Positions 33,038 through 39,343 of a DNA stretch of 39,343 nucleotides are shown here, one piece after another. The notes beneath the pieces were generated by a model. It was not told where the DNA came from. It worked only from the letters and a program-made list of their open reading frames with translations, and ran no database searches. The position numbers and the translations under genes are program-made. How positions within the stretch are numbered: position 1 is the stretch's first letter; each line of letters opens with the position of its first letter. Source of the DNA: Flavobacterium sp. (GTDB taxonomy: Bacteria; Bacteroidota; Bacteroidia; Flavobacteriales; Flavobacteriaceae); NCBI GenBank assembly GCA_017995345.1, contig JAGOJA010000013.1:1-39343 (forward strand), read 5' to 3'.

Positions 33038-33045
33038 CAAATGTA
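33038..33045 (-). promoter_or_regulatory. -7 promoter element for the small membrane protein gene
   Basis: The minus strand reads TACATTTG (TAnnTTTG), 29 bases upstream of the ATG at 33009. It suggests a promoter separate from the upstream methyltransferase gene. Confidence 0.4.
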
Positions 33046-33061
33046 AAAAATTGAAAACTAC

Positions 33062-34237
33062 TTATTCAACAGGCTCATTTGTTACTTGAAATTTCGTTCT
33101 CTTGCTACCTTCGTACATTTCGTATTTTACCAAACGTGCTTCTAAACCAGCATTAAAAAGCTTGATTTTTCTCGAAGGTTTTAATCCTACATATTTCAAT
33201 GCTTCAAGATTAGCAGTAATCATCCAAGCATTTGTTCCCGGATAATTTTTCTTTAATGTATCACCAATGTTTTTGTAGAACTCTTCCATGTGAATGTCCA
33301 AACGTTCATCATACGGTGGATTGAAAACGACTTGCAATTTTCCTTCTGATGTTTTTTCAGTATCAAAGAAATTCTTTTCTTCAATAGAAATATACTCGTC
33401 AAGATTGGCGTTTCTAATATTGTCTTTCGCTTTTTGAACGGCACTTGGTGCTTTATCATAGCCTTTTATGGTGTAATGAAATTCCCGAACACGTTTCAAT
33501 AAACTGTCGGAAATAGCGTCAAACAAATCATTATCCCAATCGTTCCATTTTTCGAAAGCAAATTCTTTACGATTGATATTTGCCGGAATGTTACAGGCAA
33601 TCATTGCTGCTTCGGCTAAGAATGTTCCAGAACCACACATTGGATCCAAGAAATCAGTTTGCCCATCCCAACCAGAAAGCAATAGAATTCCCGCTGCCAA
33701 AACCTCGTTTATTGGCGCAATATTGGTAGCTGTTCTATACCCACGTTGGTTCAACGCATTTCCTGAAGTATCCAGTGCCACTGAAACTTGGTCTTTATCG
33801 ATATGAATGTTGATTCTTAAATCAGGATGTACTTTATCAATACTTGGTCGTTGACCCGTTCTTTCTCTGAATTGATCCACAATAGCATCTTTACATTTTT
33901 GGGAAACAAATTCCGAATGGTTAAAATAGTTTGAATGCACCGTGGTATCAATCACAAAAGTCTGATTGGCACTTAGTAATTTAGACCAATTCATACTTGC
34001 AATTCCTTTGTACAAAGCCTGCTCGTTAGTAGCTTTGAAAAAATAAATAGGTTTCAGGATTTTCAAAGCAGTACGCAAAGACAAATTCGCTTTGTACATA
34101 AACCCTTTATCTCCCTTAAAACTTACCATCCTTACTCCCTGCTCGACGTTTTGTGCGCCAAGGTTTTGCAATTCTTTTGCTAATATTTCTTCAAAACCAA
34201 AAAAGGTCTTGGCAATCATTTTATAATTATTTTCCAT
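33062..34237 (-). CDS. rlmL: THUMP domain class I SAM-dependent RNA methyltransferase
   Basis: The 391-residue enzyme has an N-terminal ferredoxin-like/THUMP part (about 1-165), the Rossmann methyltransferase part with FLDPMCGSGTFLAEAAMIA near 191-209, and the N-P-P-Y motif (VFNPPYDERL) typical of N2-guanine methylation near 300. It matches the N-terminal half of E. coli RlmL/YcbY (23S rRNA m2G2445), without the second methyltransferase half. The exact rRNA target is inferred. A minus-strand promoter with TTTG and TATTTTTG (34285-34292) overlaps the divergent promoter of the next gene. Confidence 0.88.
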   Translation of the reverse strand: MENNYKMIAKTFFGFEEILAKELQNLGAQNVEQGVRMVSFKGDKGFMYKANLSLRTALKILKPIYFFKATNEQALYKGIASMNWSKLLSANQTFVIDTTVHSNYFNHSEFVSQKCKDAIVDQFRERTGQRPSIDKVHPDLRINIHIDKDQVSVALDTSGNALNQRGYRTATNIAPINEVLAAGILLLSGWDGQTDFLDPMCGSGTFLAEAAMIACNIPANINRKEFAFEKWNDWDNDLFDAISDSLLKRVREFHYTIKGYDKAPSAVQKAKDNIRNANLDEYISIEEKNFFDTEKTSEGKLQVVFNPPYDERLDIHMEEFYKNIGDTLKKNYPGTNAWMITANLEALKYVGLKPSRKIKLFNAGLEARLVKYEMYEGSKRTKFQVTNEPVE

Positions 34238-34275
34238 TTGCCCCTTTTTCCCCCTAAAGGGGGAATTGTTATCGT

Positions 34276-34303
34276 TATATTTGGCAAAAATACACTAAAT
34301 TTG
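34276..34303. promoter_or_regulatory. Overlapping divergent promoters
   Basis: On the minus strand TATTTTTG (34285-34292) is preceded at 18 bases by TTTG, a good promoter for the THUMP methyltransferase. On the plus strand TAAATTTG (34296-34303) and TATATTTG (34276-34283) are -7 matches for the SAM methyltransferase that starts at 34333. The two signals interlock, so the two methyltransferase genes may compete for RNA polymerase. Confidence 0.5.
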
Positions 34304-34332
34304 CAGCAATCAAATTAATTGAAAAAGAATAA

Positions 34333-35097
34333 ATGTCTGAAGCTAAAAAACTGTCAACCGAAAACCAAGTAAAACCAACCGAAAAGTGGTACTCTTCCTG
34401 GTTCGACACTCCGTATTACCACATCCTTTATAAAGAACGTAACTATAGAGAAGCGCAAGTTTTTATGGATAATCTTACTCATTATCTCAATCTTCCTGAA
34501 AAGGCAACAGTATTGGATTTAGCATGTGGCAAAGGTCGTCATTCTATTTATTTGAACCAATTAGGTTTTACAGTTCTTGGAGCTGATTTGTCAGAGAATA
34601 GCATTGCCGAAGCCAATAAAAATGCGAATGAAACCCTTCATTTTAAAGTGCACGATATGCGTGAACCTTTTGAAGAAAAATTTGACGCCATTTTCAATTT
34701 ATTTACCAGCTTTGGTTATTTCGAAAATGACGACGACAATCTGACTACTCTAAAAGCCATCAAAGAAAGCCTTTCGGACTATGGTTTCGCCGTGATTGAT
34801 TTTATGAATGTTTCCCAAGTAATTGAAACCCTGGTTCCTGAAGAAATAAAAACGATGGAAGGCATTGATTTTCACATCAAACGTTATTTAAAAGAAAACC
34901 ATATTTACAAAGAAATTGATTTTGAAGACCAAGGTCAAAAATTTCATTTTACCGAAAAAGTAAAAGCACTTACCCTAAAAGATTTTGAGGATTTAATGGA
35001 AGAAGCAGGAATTTATCTCTTGGATATTTTTGGCGATTACAAATTGAAAAAATTCCACAAAACAGAGAGTGAACGCCTTATCATGATTTTTAAATAG
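34333..35097 (+). CDS. Class I SAM-dependent methyltransferase
   Basis: The 254-residue protein has a Rossmann-type SAM-binding fold: motif I VLDLACGKGRHSIYL near 60-74, the acidic residue in GADLSENSIAEA, and the motif II region FDAIFNLFTSFGYF near 118-131. It fits the Methyltransf_25 family. The target (small molecule, lipid or protein) cannot be decided. The N-terminal WYSSWFDTPYYHILYKERNY is typical of a widespread Bacteroidota subgroup. The ZIP transporter gene follows after 69 bases on the same strand. Confidence 0.82.
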   Translation: MSEAKKLSTENQVKPTEKWYSSWFDTPYYHILYKERNYREAQVFMDNLTHYLNLPEKATVLDLACGKGRHSIYLNQLGFTVLGADLSENSIAEANKNANETLHFKVHDMREPFEEKFDAIFNLFTSFGYFENDDDNLTTLKAIKESLSDYGFAVIDFMNVSQVIETLVPEEIKTMEGIDFHIKRYLKENHIYKEIDFEDQGQKFHFTEKVKALTLKDFEDLMEEAGIYLLDIFGDYKLKKFHKTESERLIMIFK

Positions 35098-35166
35098 TTG
35101 ATGGGTTAATCGATAAAACAAATTATCCGTTAAACAGATTTACAAATAAACGGTTCAGCAAAAAAT

Positions 35167-35862
35167 ATGAATTACCTTTTACCATTACTTTCCGTACTTA
35201 TAGGATACGTTATCGCATTGGTTTTAAAACCAAAAAACAAAACGAATCTAAAGTTATTATTAGCTTTTAGTGGCTCTTTCCTACTCTCTCTGACCGTAAT
35301 GCATTTATTACCTGAGGTGTATGAGGTTCACCATCACGGCATGGACGAAAGTCTTGATCACAATGCTGGAATCTTTATTATGTTAGGGATTTTGTTCCAA
35401 ATTATCTTAGAATTTTTCTCAAAAGGTGCTGAACACGGTCATGTACATGGGCATCAAAACATGTCTCATATTCCTTGGTTGCTGTTCATCAGTCTTTGTA
35501 TTCATGCTTTTTTAGAAGGATTTCCTGTAGGACACGATCATAGTGAATTAGCCTTAGGGATTGCCATCCATCACCTTCCCATCGCTATTATTTTAACTAC
35601 TTTTTTTATCAATTCTAATTTAAACAAAAAAGCTATTTTTGTCTTTATGGTTACCTTTGCTTTGATGACGCCACTAGGGACATTAGCTTCCCATTATTTG
35701 ACAGGTTTAAATCAGTATCATCGTGAAATTACTGCTGTAGTTATCGGAATATTATTTCATATTTCGTCGACTATTATTTTTGAAAGTAGCGAAGGACACA
35801 AATTCAATATCGCCAAAGTCTCCATGATTGTAATAGGAATTGCTTTAGCATATTTTTTATAA
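35167..35862 (+). CDS. ZIP family metal transporter
   Basis: The 231-residue membrane protein matches the ZIP family (zinc and other divalent metals imported or moved into the cytoplasm). It has about seven to eight helices, a histidine-rich loop (AEHGHVHGHQNMSH near 85-98), the metal-site helix HAFLEGFPVGHDHSE near 116-130 and the conserved IHHLPIAI near 136-143. The metal cannot be named with certainty; Zn2+ is the usual one. A large palindromic repeat follows at 35876. Confidence 0.87.
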   Translation: MNYLLPLLSVLIGYVIALVLKPKNKTNLKLLLAFSGSFLLSLTVMHLLPEVYEVHHHGMDESLDHNAGIFIMLGILFQIILEFFSKGAEHGHVHGHQNMSHIPWLLFISLCIHAFLEGFPVGHDHSELALGIAIHHLPIAIILTTFFINSNLNKKAIFVFMVTFALMTPLGTLASHYLTGLNQYHREITAVVIGILFHISSTIIFESSEGHKFNIAKVSMIVIGIALAYFL

Positions 35863-35875
35863 TTTTGTAATTTAG

Positions 35876-35965
35876 GCGTGACCACAAGGGTCAGGCTATG
35901 CGTTGCAATCTTTTTTATTTCGCTAACGCTACATAAAAAAGGATTTCCACTGCTATCCCTCACGC
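35876..35965. repeat. Imperfect palindromic repeat element
   Basis: GCGTGA at 35876-35881 pairs with TCACGC at 35960-35965, and inside it the sequence around AATCTTTTTTAT pairs with ATAAAAAAGGATT, giving a large stem with mismatches and a loop holding TTTCGCTAACGCTAC. From memory, sequences with a GGATTTCCACTGCTATCCC core are scattered between genes of Flavobacterium. It does not encode protein. It fills most of the space between the ZIP and MurQ genes. Confidence 0.5.
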
Positions 35966-36014
35966 ACTCAAAATACATACAAGTCACCAGTTGTCCTATA
36001 TAATTTTAACAGTA

Positions 36015-36836
36015 ATGAAAATGACATTTACAAAAACTACAGAACAATCCTCAAAACACGAACATTTAGAAAAAATGTCAGTTCAAGAATTGCTCTCTAA
36101 TATTAATCAGGAAGACAAAACTGTTCCGTTTGCAGTAGAAAAAGCATTGCCTCAAATTGAAAATTTGGTAAACGTAATTGTACCCAAAATGAAACTCGGC
36201 GGCCGATTATTCTACATTGGAGCAGGAACATCTGGACGTCTGGGAATTCTCGATGCTTCGGAATGTCCACCCACTTTTGGCGTTCCTTTTGACTTAGTAG
36301 TTGGAATAATTGCCGGTGGCGATACCGCAATTCGCAAAGCTGTCGAAAATGCCGAAGACAATACAACACAAGCTTGGCTTGATTTGAAAGCGTTCAATAT
36401 CAATGAAAATGATGTCGTTGTAGGAATAGCAGCTTCGGGAACAACACCTTACGTTATTGGAGGATTACAAACTTGCAACGAAAATAATATTACCACAGGA
36501 AGTATTTCTTGCAATGCCGGAAGTCCGCTGTCCCAAACCGCAAAATTTCCTATTGAAGTAGTTGTAGGTCCTGAATTTGTAACTGGAAGCTCCCGTATGA
36601 AAGCTGGAACGGCACAAAAAATGGTACTCAATATGATAACAACTGCCACTATGGTTCAGCTGGGAAAAATAAGAGGCAACAAAATGGTCGATATGCAACT
36701 GAGCAACAGCAAACTTGTTGACCGTGGTGTGAAAATGATTATGGGTGAAATCACCGTTTCCTACGAACAAGCTACTGAACTATTGCAAAAATATGGGAGT
36801 GTGAGAAAAGCGGTTGACAATTTCAGAAAGAAGTAA
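36015..36836 (+). CDS. murQ: N-acetylmuramic acid 6-phosphate etherase
   Basis: The 273-residue enzyme removes the lactyl ether from MurNAc-6-phosphate to give GlcNAc-6-phosphate and D-lactate in cell-wall recycling. The SIS domain is clear: GGRLFYIGAGTSGRLGILDASECPPTFG near 60-87, GIIAGGD near 96, VVGIAASGTTPYVIGG near 135, and the C-terminal GSSRMKAGTAQKMVLNMI near 190-207. The frame is open to a TTG at 35991 in the repeat. ATG at 36015 and 36021 are both possible; the family usually starts MTFTKTTEQ (36021). The length is close to the usual 270-300. Confidence 0.9.
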   Translation: MKMTFTKTTEQSSKHEHLEKMSVQELLSNINQEDKTVPFAVEKALPQIENLVNVIVPKMKLGGRLFYIGAGTSGRLGILDASECPPTFGVPFDLVVGIIAGGDTAIRKAVENAEDNTTQAWLDLKAFNINENDVVVGIAASGTTPYVIGGLQTCNENNITTGSISCNAGSPLSQTAKFPIEVVVGPEFVTGSSRMKAGTAQKMVLNMITTATMVQLGKIRGNKMVDMQLSNSKLVDRGVKMIMGEITVSYEQATELLQKYGSVRKAVDNFRKK

Positions 36837-36874
36837 AACAAGAATTGTTGTTAGCATACGGATTAACTTTAAAC

Positions 36875-37108
36875 ATGAAACAAAAAATGGCAACTAACAA
36901 AGACGTATTATCTAAAGGAATCAAATATTTAGCTGGTGCTTTACCATTGCTTTTTATTGGTCCAGGCTTGATTCATAATGCCTTTATGAACAAACAAAAT
37001 ATCTGGCATTTTCTTGTTTTAACAATAGGAATACTTGTTTGTATTACTGGGGTTTTTCTCATGTATTTAGGGTTAAAAACAATTATGAAAAGCTTATTCA
37101 ACGACTAA
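36875..37108 (+). CDS. DUF6095 family small membrane protein
   Basis: The 77-residue protein has two hydrophobic segments (about 16-33 and 44-65) and the DUF6095 pattern LSKGIKYLAGALPLLFIGPGLIHNAF. The function is unknown. An upstream TTG at 36845 keeps the frame open, but ATG 36875 (or ATG 36887, start MATNKDVLSKG) is more likely. The stop codon overlaps the start of the pentapeptide gene by one base (TAATG), so both are probably translated together with murQ upstream. Confidence 0.8.
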   Translation: MKQKMATNKDVLSKGIKYLAGALPLLFIGPGLIHNAFMNKQNIWHFLVLTIGILVCITGVFLMYLGLKTIMKSLFND

Positions 37109-37680
37109 TGGAAAACTTAATTCACGTTCAAAAAACATTTGAAAAAATCGTTTACGTTGGCAAAAAAATAAACAATCGCGAATTTGAAGATTGCGTATTT
37201 AAAAACTGTGATTTGTCGAATAGCGATTTCGCCCACAGCAGTTTTATGGATTGTGAGTTTATTGATTGCAATCTAGCTATGACCAAATTATTAGGAACGA
37301 GCTTGAAAGGAGTTCGCTTCAAAAACTGTAAATTACTGGGGATTCAATTTGAAGAATGTGATGATTTCTTGTTTAATGTAAATTTTCAAGAATGTGTTTT
37401 GGATTATTCTTCGTTTGCCAATAAAAAAATGCCCAAAACAAAATTCAATTCCTGCTCGTTGAAAGACACTAGCTTTATAGGAGCTAATCTTACGAGTTCC
37501 GTTTTTGAAAACAGCAATTTAGATGGTGCGATTTTTAACAATACACAATTAGCTGGTGCCGATTTCTCAAAAGCTTCTAATTTTAAAATTGATCCGGAAT
37601 TTAACCCCATGAAAAAAGCAAGGTTTTCTGCGCAAGGAATTATTGGGCTTCTGGAAAAATACGACATCAAAATTGTGTAA
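37108..37680 (+). CDS. Pentapeptide repeat protein
   Basis: The 190-residue protein consists mostly of pentapeptide repeats of the A(D/N)Lxx type, for example FEDCVFKNCDLSNSDFAHSS near 33-52, then SSFMDCEFIDCNLAMTKLLG and SLKDTSFIGANLTSSVFENS. They form a right-handed four-sided beta-helix. Some members mimic DNA and protect gyrase, but nothing here proves that role. The frame is open to 37039 inside the previous gene; ATG 37108, overlapping that stop by one base, is the natural start. Confidence 0.87.
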   Translation: MENLIHVQKTFEKIVYVGKKINNREFEDCVFKNCDLSNSDFAHSSFMDCEFIDCNLAMTKLLGTSLKGVRFKNCKLLGIQFEECDDFLFNVNFQECVLDYSSFANKKMPKTKFNSCSLKDTSFIGANLTSSVFENSNLDGAIFNNTQLAGADFSKASNFKIDPEFNPMKKARFSAQGIIGLLEKYDIKIV

Positions 37681-37688
37681 TTATAATT

Positions 37689-37829
37689 GCCCCAGACGGA
37701 AGTGAAAACCCCGCAGGGCTAAAAACTATTTTTTCTTGACAGAAAAGAGCGACCAAAGGAAGCTCCTTTTTTGTCATTAGAAAAAAAGTTTTTAGACTGA
37801 GGAGTTGTAACGAACTGCTGGATTAGGCC
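37689..37829. repeat. Large imperfect palindromic repeat element
   Basis: A long inverted repeat at its centre (arms from CTAAAAACTATTTTTTC at 37719 to GAAAAAAAGTTTTTAG ending 37795) encloses a second stem (TGACAGAAAAGAGC and GCTCCTTTTTTGTCA). It is flanked by GCCCCAGACGGAAGTGAA at the left and TAACGAACTGCTGGATTAGG at the right. As I recall, copies with the flank AAAACCCCGCAGGGCT occur many times in Flavobacterium chromosomes. It holds no coding frame. It may also end transcription of the murQ transcription unit. Confidence 0.55.
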
Positions 37830-37846
37830 TTAAAAATGAAAAAAAA

Positions 37847-38221
37847 ATGAAAAAAACACTCCTCATCCTCCCACTACTGCTACTACTATCATGCTATGAT
37901 GCGGATCGCAACTGCACCGATTTTAAAACTGGTAAATTTAAATTTGAACATGAAGTTGATGGTGTTATGAAAACTACTATTTTTGAACGTAACGACACTA
38001 TTGAAATCGAAACTTTTGAAGGCAAAACGGATACCGCTTCGATACGATGGGTAAATGATTGTGAATATGTTTTACTAAAATTACACCCTAAAAACATGGC
38101 CGAAGAAAAAGCCATTGGTATGAAAATTTTGACAACTTCAAAAAACTCATATACATTTGAATTCGGTATGATAGGCGTTGATGAAAAACAACGAGGCACT
38201 GTAACGAAAATTTCAGAATAA
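37847..38221 (+). CDS. Small lipoprotein of unknown function
   Basis: The 124-residue protein has a lipoprotein signal with Cys16 in LLLSC, then a soluble domain with several strands (FKTGKFKFEHEVD, TASIRWVNDCEYVLLKL, YTFEFGMIGV). Relatives in flavobacterial genomes are sometimes mislabelled DNA topoisomerase IV because of their neighbour gene; the protein itself shows no topoisomerase feature. It is probably exported to the outer membrane. It stands in front of TerC and near the topoisomerase gene. Confidence 0.7.
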   Translation: MKKTLLILPLLLLLSCYDADRNCTDFKTGKFKFEHEVDGVMKTTIFERNDTIEIETFEGKTDTASIRWVNDCEYVLLKLHPKNMAEEKAIGMKILTTSKNSYTFEFGMIGVDEKQRGTVTKISE

Positions 38222-38227
38222 TAATTT

Positions 38228-38235
38228 TATCTTTG
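38228..38235 (+). promoter_or_regulatory. -7 promoter element for terC
   Basis: TATCTTTG is a TAnnTTTG match, 31 bases before the TerC start codon. No TTG at the expected -33 distance is visible. Confidence 0.4.
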
Positions 38236-38266
38236 CTTTTTTAACTTATAAATTATAACAAAATAA

Positions 38267-39037
38267 ATGGAAGTATTTTTAAATCCCGATGCTTGGGTTG
38301 CCTTATTAACATTAACTTTTCTAGAAATCATTCTAGGGATTGATAACATCATTTTTATATCAATTGTTACTGGAAAATTACCCCCAGAAAAAAGAAAAAA
38401 AGCCACTAAAATTGGTTTATTTCTAGCAATGTTTATGCGTATCGCTTTACTTTTTGGAATTACGCTTTTGATTGCAATGAAAGAACCTTTTTTTAGTGTA
38501 AACTGGCGTTGGTTTAGTGCTGATTTCACTGGTCAAGCAATGATATTGTTTCTTGGAGGTTTATTTCTAATTTACAAAAGCACAAAAGAAATTCATGAAA
38601 AAGTAGAACATAAAGGCGAAGAGGAAAAAGATTTAAAAACTGCGGCTGCAAAATCTTTTGGAAATGTCATTTTTCAAATTTTACTAATTGACCTCATTTT
38701 CTCTGTTGACAGTATCCTAACGGCTGTTGGTATGACCAATGGTGTTGAAGGCGCATTATACATTATGGTAACTGCTGTAGTAATTTCTGTAGGAGTAATG
38801 ATGGTATTTGCTGCTCCTGTTGGAACATTTGTCAACAACAATCCATCCATTCAGATCTTAGGTTTGGCCTTTTTAATCCTTATTGGATTTATGCTGATTA
38901 CAGAAAGCATGCACTTGTCAAATGCAGCTTTGGTTGGCGAACATGTGGGTGCCGTTCCTAAGGGGTATTTATACTTTGCTATTGCATTTTCTCTAGCGAT
39001 AGAATTCTTGAATATGAGAATGAGAAAGAAAAACTAA
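38267..39037 (+). CDS. TerC family integral membrane protein
   Basis: The 256-residue membrane protein matches the TerC family with about seven to eight helices. Conserved acidic motifs are LEIILGIDNIIFISI near 20-34 and LIDLIFSVDSILTAVGM near 140-156, each with the GIDN or SVDS aspartate. TerC members are linked to metal-ion handling (manganese or calcium export) and to tellurium resistance. The metal is not shown by the sequence. The gene ends at a strong hairpin shared with the convergent topoisomerase gene. Confidence 0.87.
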   Translation: MEVFLNPDAWVALLTLTFLEIILGIDNIIFISIVTGKLPPEKRKKATKIGLFLAMFMRIALLFGITLLIAMKEPFFSVNWRWFSADFTGQAMILFLGGLFLIYKSTKEIHEKVEHKGEEEKDLKTAAAKSFGNVIFQILLIDLIFSVDSILTAVGMTNGVEGALYIMVTAVVISVGVMMVFAAPVGTFVNNNPSIQILGLAFLILIGFMLITESMHLSNAALVGEHVGAVPKGYLYFAIAFSLAIEFLNMRMRKKN

Positions 39038-39048
39038 TAGTATTTCAT

Positions 39049-39079
39049 AAAAATAGCGCTCCAGGAGCGCTATTTTTTT
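39049..39079. terminator. GC-rich bidirectional terminator
   Basis: AAAAATAGCGCTCC (39049-39062) pairs perfectly with GGAGCGCTATTTTT (39064-39077) and T residues follow to 39079. It ends the convergent terC and topoisomerase transcripts. Confidence 0.8.
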
Positions 39080-39343
39080 ATTCTAAGCTCATTGTTATTT
39101 GACCATCATCATCTAATTGTATGTTGGCATCATCTAGATCAGTTTCTCCTTTTACTTCTAATTCTTCCGGAATAATCTCAGCCGGAATTTCATACGGCAA
39201 AGGGTCTAACAAGTTTACTTGTTTCAATTTGTCAGTTGTTAATTGATTCCCTAAAGCTTTAAATCCTTTCAAGGCGATAAAAGAGGCTACATCTACGGTC
39301 ATGTTTTCTTTTTGAACGCCTTTTATTTTTGTAAAAACCAATT
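39078..39343 (-). CDS. parC: Topoisomerase IV subunit A, C-terminal end (partial)
   Basis: Only the last 88 codons are in the window, running off the right edge. They read VFTKIKGVQKENMTVDVASF and ALKGFKALGNQLTTDKLKQV, then an acidic tail. The KGFKALGNQL pattern with an acidic end is that of the C-terminal part of bacteroidotal topoisomerase IV (or gyrase) A subunits, which cut and pass DNA double strands during decatenation. The start is not visible; a TTG near the edge is only a frame artefact. The choice of parC over gyrA rests on the short tail and the neighbours, and is less certain than the family. Confidence 0.6.
   Translation of the reverse strand, partial: LVFTKIKGVQKENMTVDVASFIALKGFKALGNQLTTDKLKQVNLLDPLPYEIPAEIIPEELEVKGETDLDDANIQLDDDGQITMSLE

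Noticed and set aside
37847-38221. Naming the small lipoprotein as DNA topoisomerase IV
   Set aside because: It has a lipoprotein signal and no topoisomerase motif. The label would come only from the neighbouring partial parC-like gene.
1-39343. CRISPR arrays, tRNA or rRNA genes, insertion sequences
   Set aside because: No regularly spaced direct repeats, cloverleaf genes, rRNA motifs or transposase frames were found by eye on either strand.

Overview
The window looks like a chromosomal segment of a Flavobacterium-type member of the Bacteroidota. The DNA is AT-rich, starts are preceded by A-rich stretches instead of Shine-Dalgarno sites, and many genes carry the Bacteroidota -7 promoter element TAnnTTTG. 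Several families are typical flavobacterial ones (DUF6452/DUF6048 pair, DUF6095, DUF2752, CbpA/CbpM). No rRNA, tRNA, CRISPR array, insertion sequence or phage gene was seen.

Region 1 (1-1026, minus strand) holds the first 54 codons of an exported carboxypeptidase-regulatory-like/TonB-receptor-type protein and a DedA-family membrane protein.

Region 2 (1423-21559, all plus strand) reads as a stress and ion-homeostasis block: an MgtA-type P-type ATPase, PEP synthase and an SDR dehydrogenase, a site-2-protease-like M50 peptidase overlapping a phospholipase D/cardiolipin synthase, a retron (putative msr-msd RNA plus reverse transcriptase), a YceI protein, the CbpA-CbpM co-chaperone pair, a two-domain universal stress protein, a decayed Na+/Ca2+ exchanger overlapping an intact Ca2+-type P-type ATPase, and an MlaE-MlaF-MlaD lipid-transport operon. 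Several gaps here hold frame-broken coding remnants, so the block seems to be an accumulated and partly decaying set of genes.

Region 3 (21767-39343, mixed strands) is mostly housekeeping: cysteine desulfurase and an EamA exporter, a duplicated-domain lipoprotein, a small membrane protein with an Smr protein, DUF2752 and DUF1003 proteins, cysteine synthase with a cysteine-codon leader peptide, an SGNH hydrolase, OsmC, RlmD-type and THUMP-type RNA methyltransferases, the DUF6452/DUF6048 envelope pair, a SAM methyltransferase, a ZIP metal transporter, MurQ, DUF6095, a pentapeptide-repeat protein, a small lipoprotein, TerC and the 3' end of a topoisomerase IV subunit A gene. Strong hairpin terminators separate convergent genes, and two large imperfect palindromes (35876-35965 and 37689-37829) resemble dispersed flavobacterial repeats.

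The two most interesting signals are the retron at about 10850-12142, whose upstream RNA resembles part of the classical Ec86 msr, and a 19-codon leader ORF at 27228-27287 with four consecutive Cys codons just upstream of cysteine synthase, which suggests ribosome-mediated cysteine sensing.
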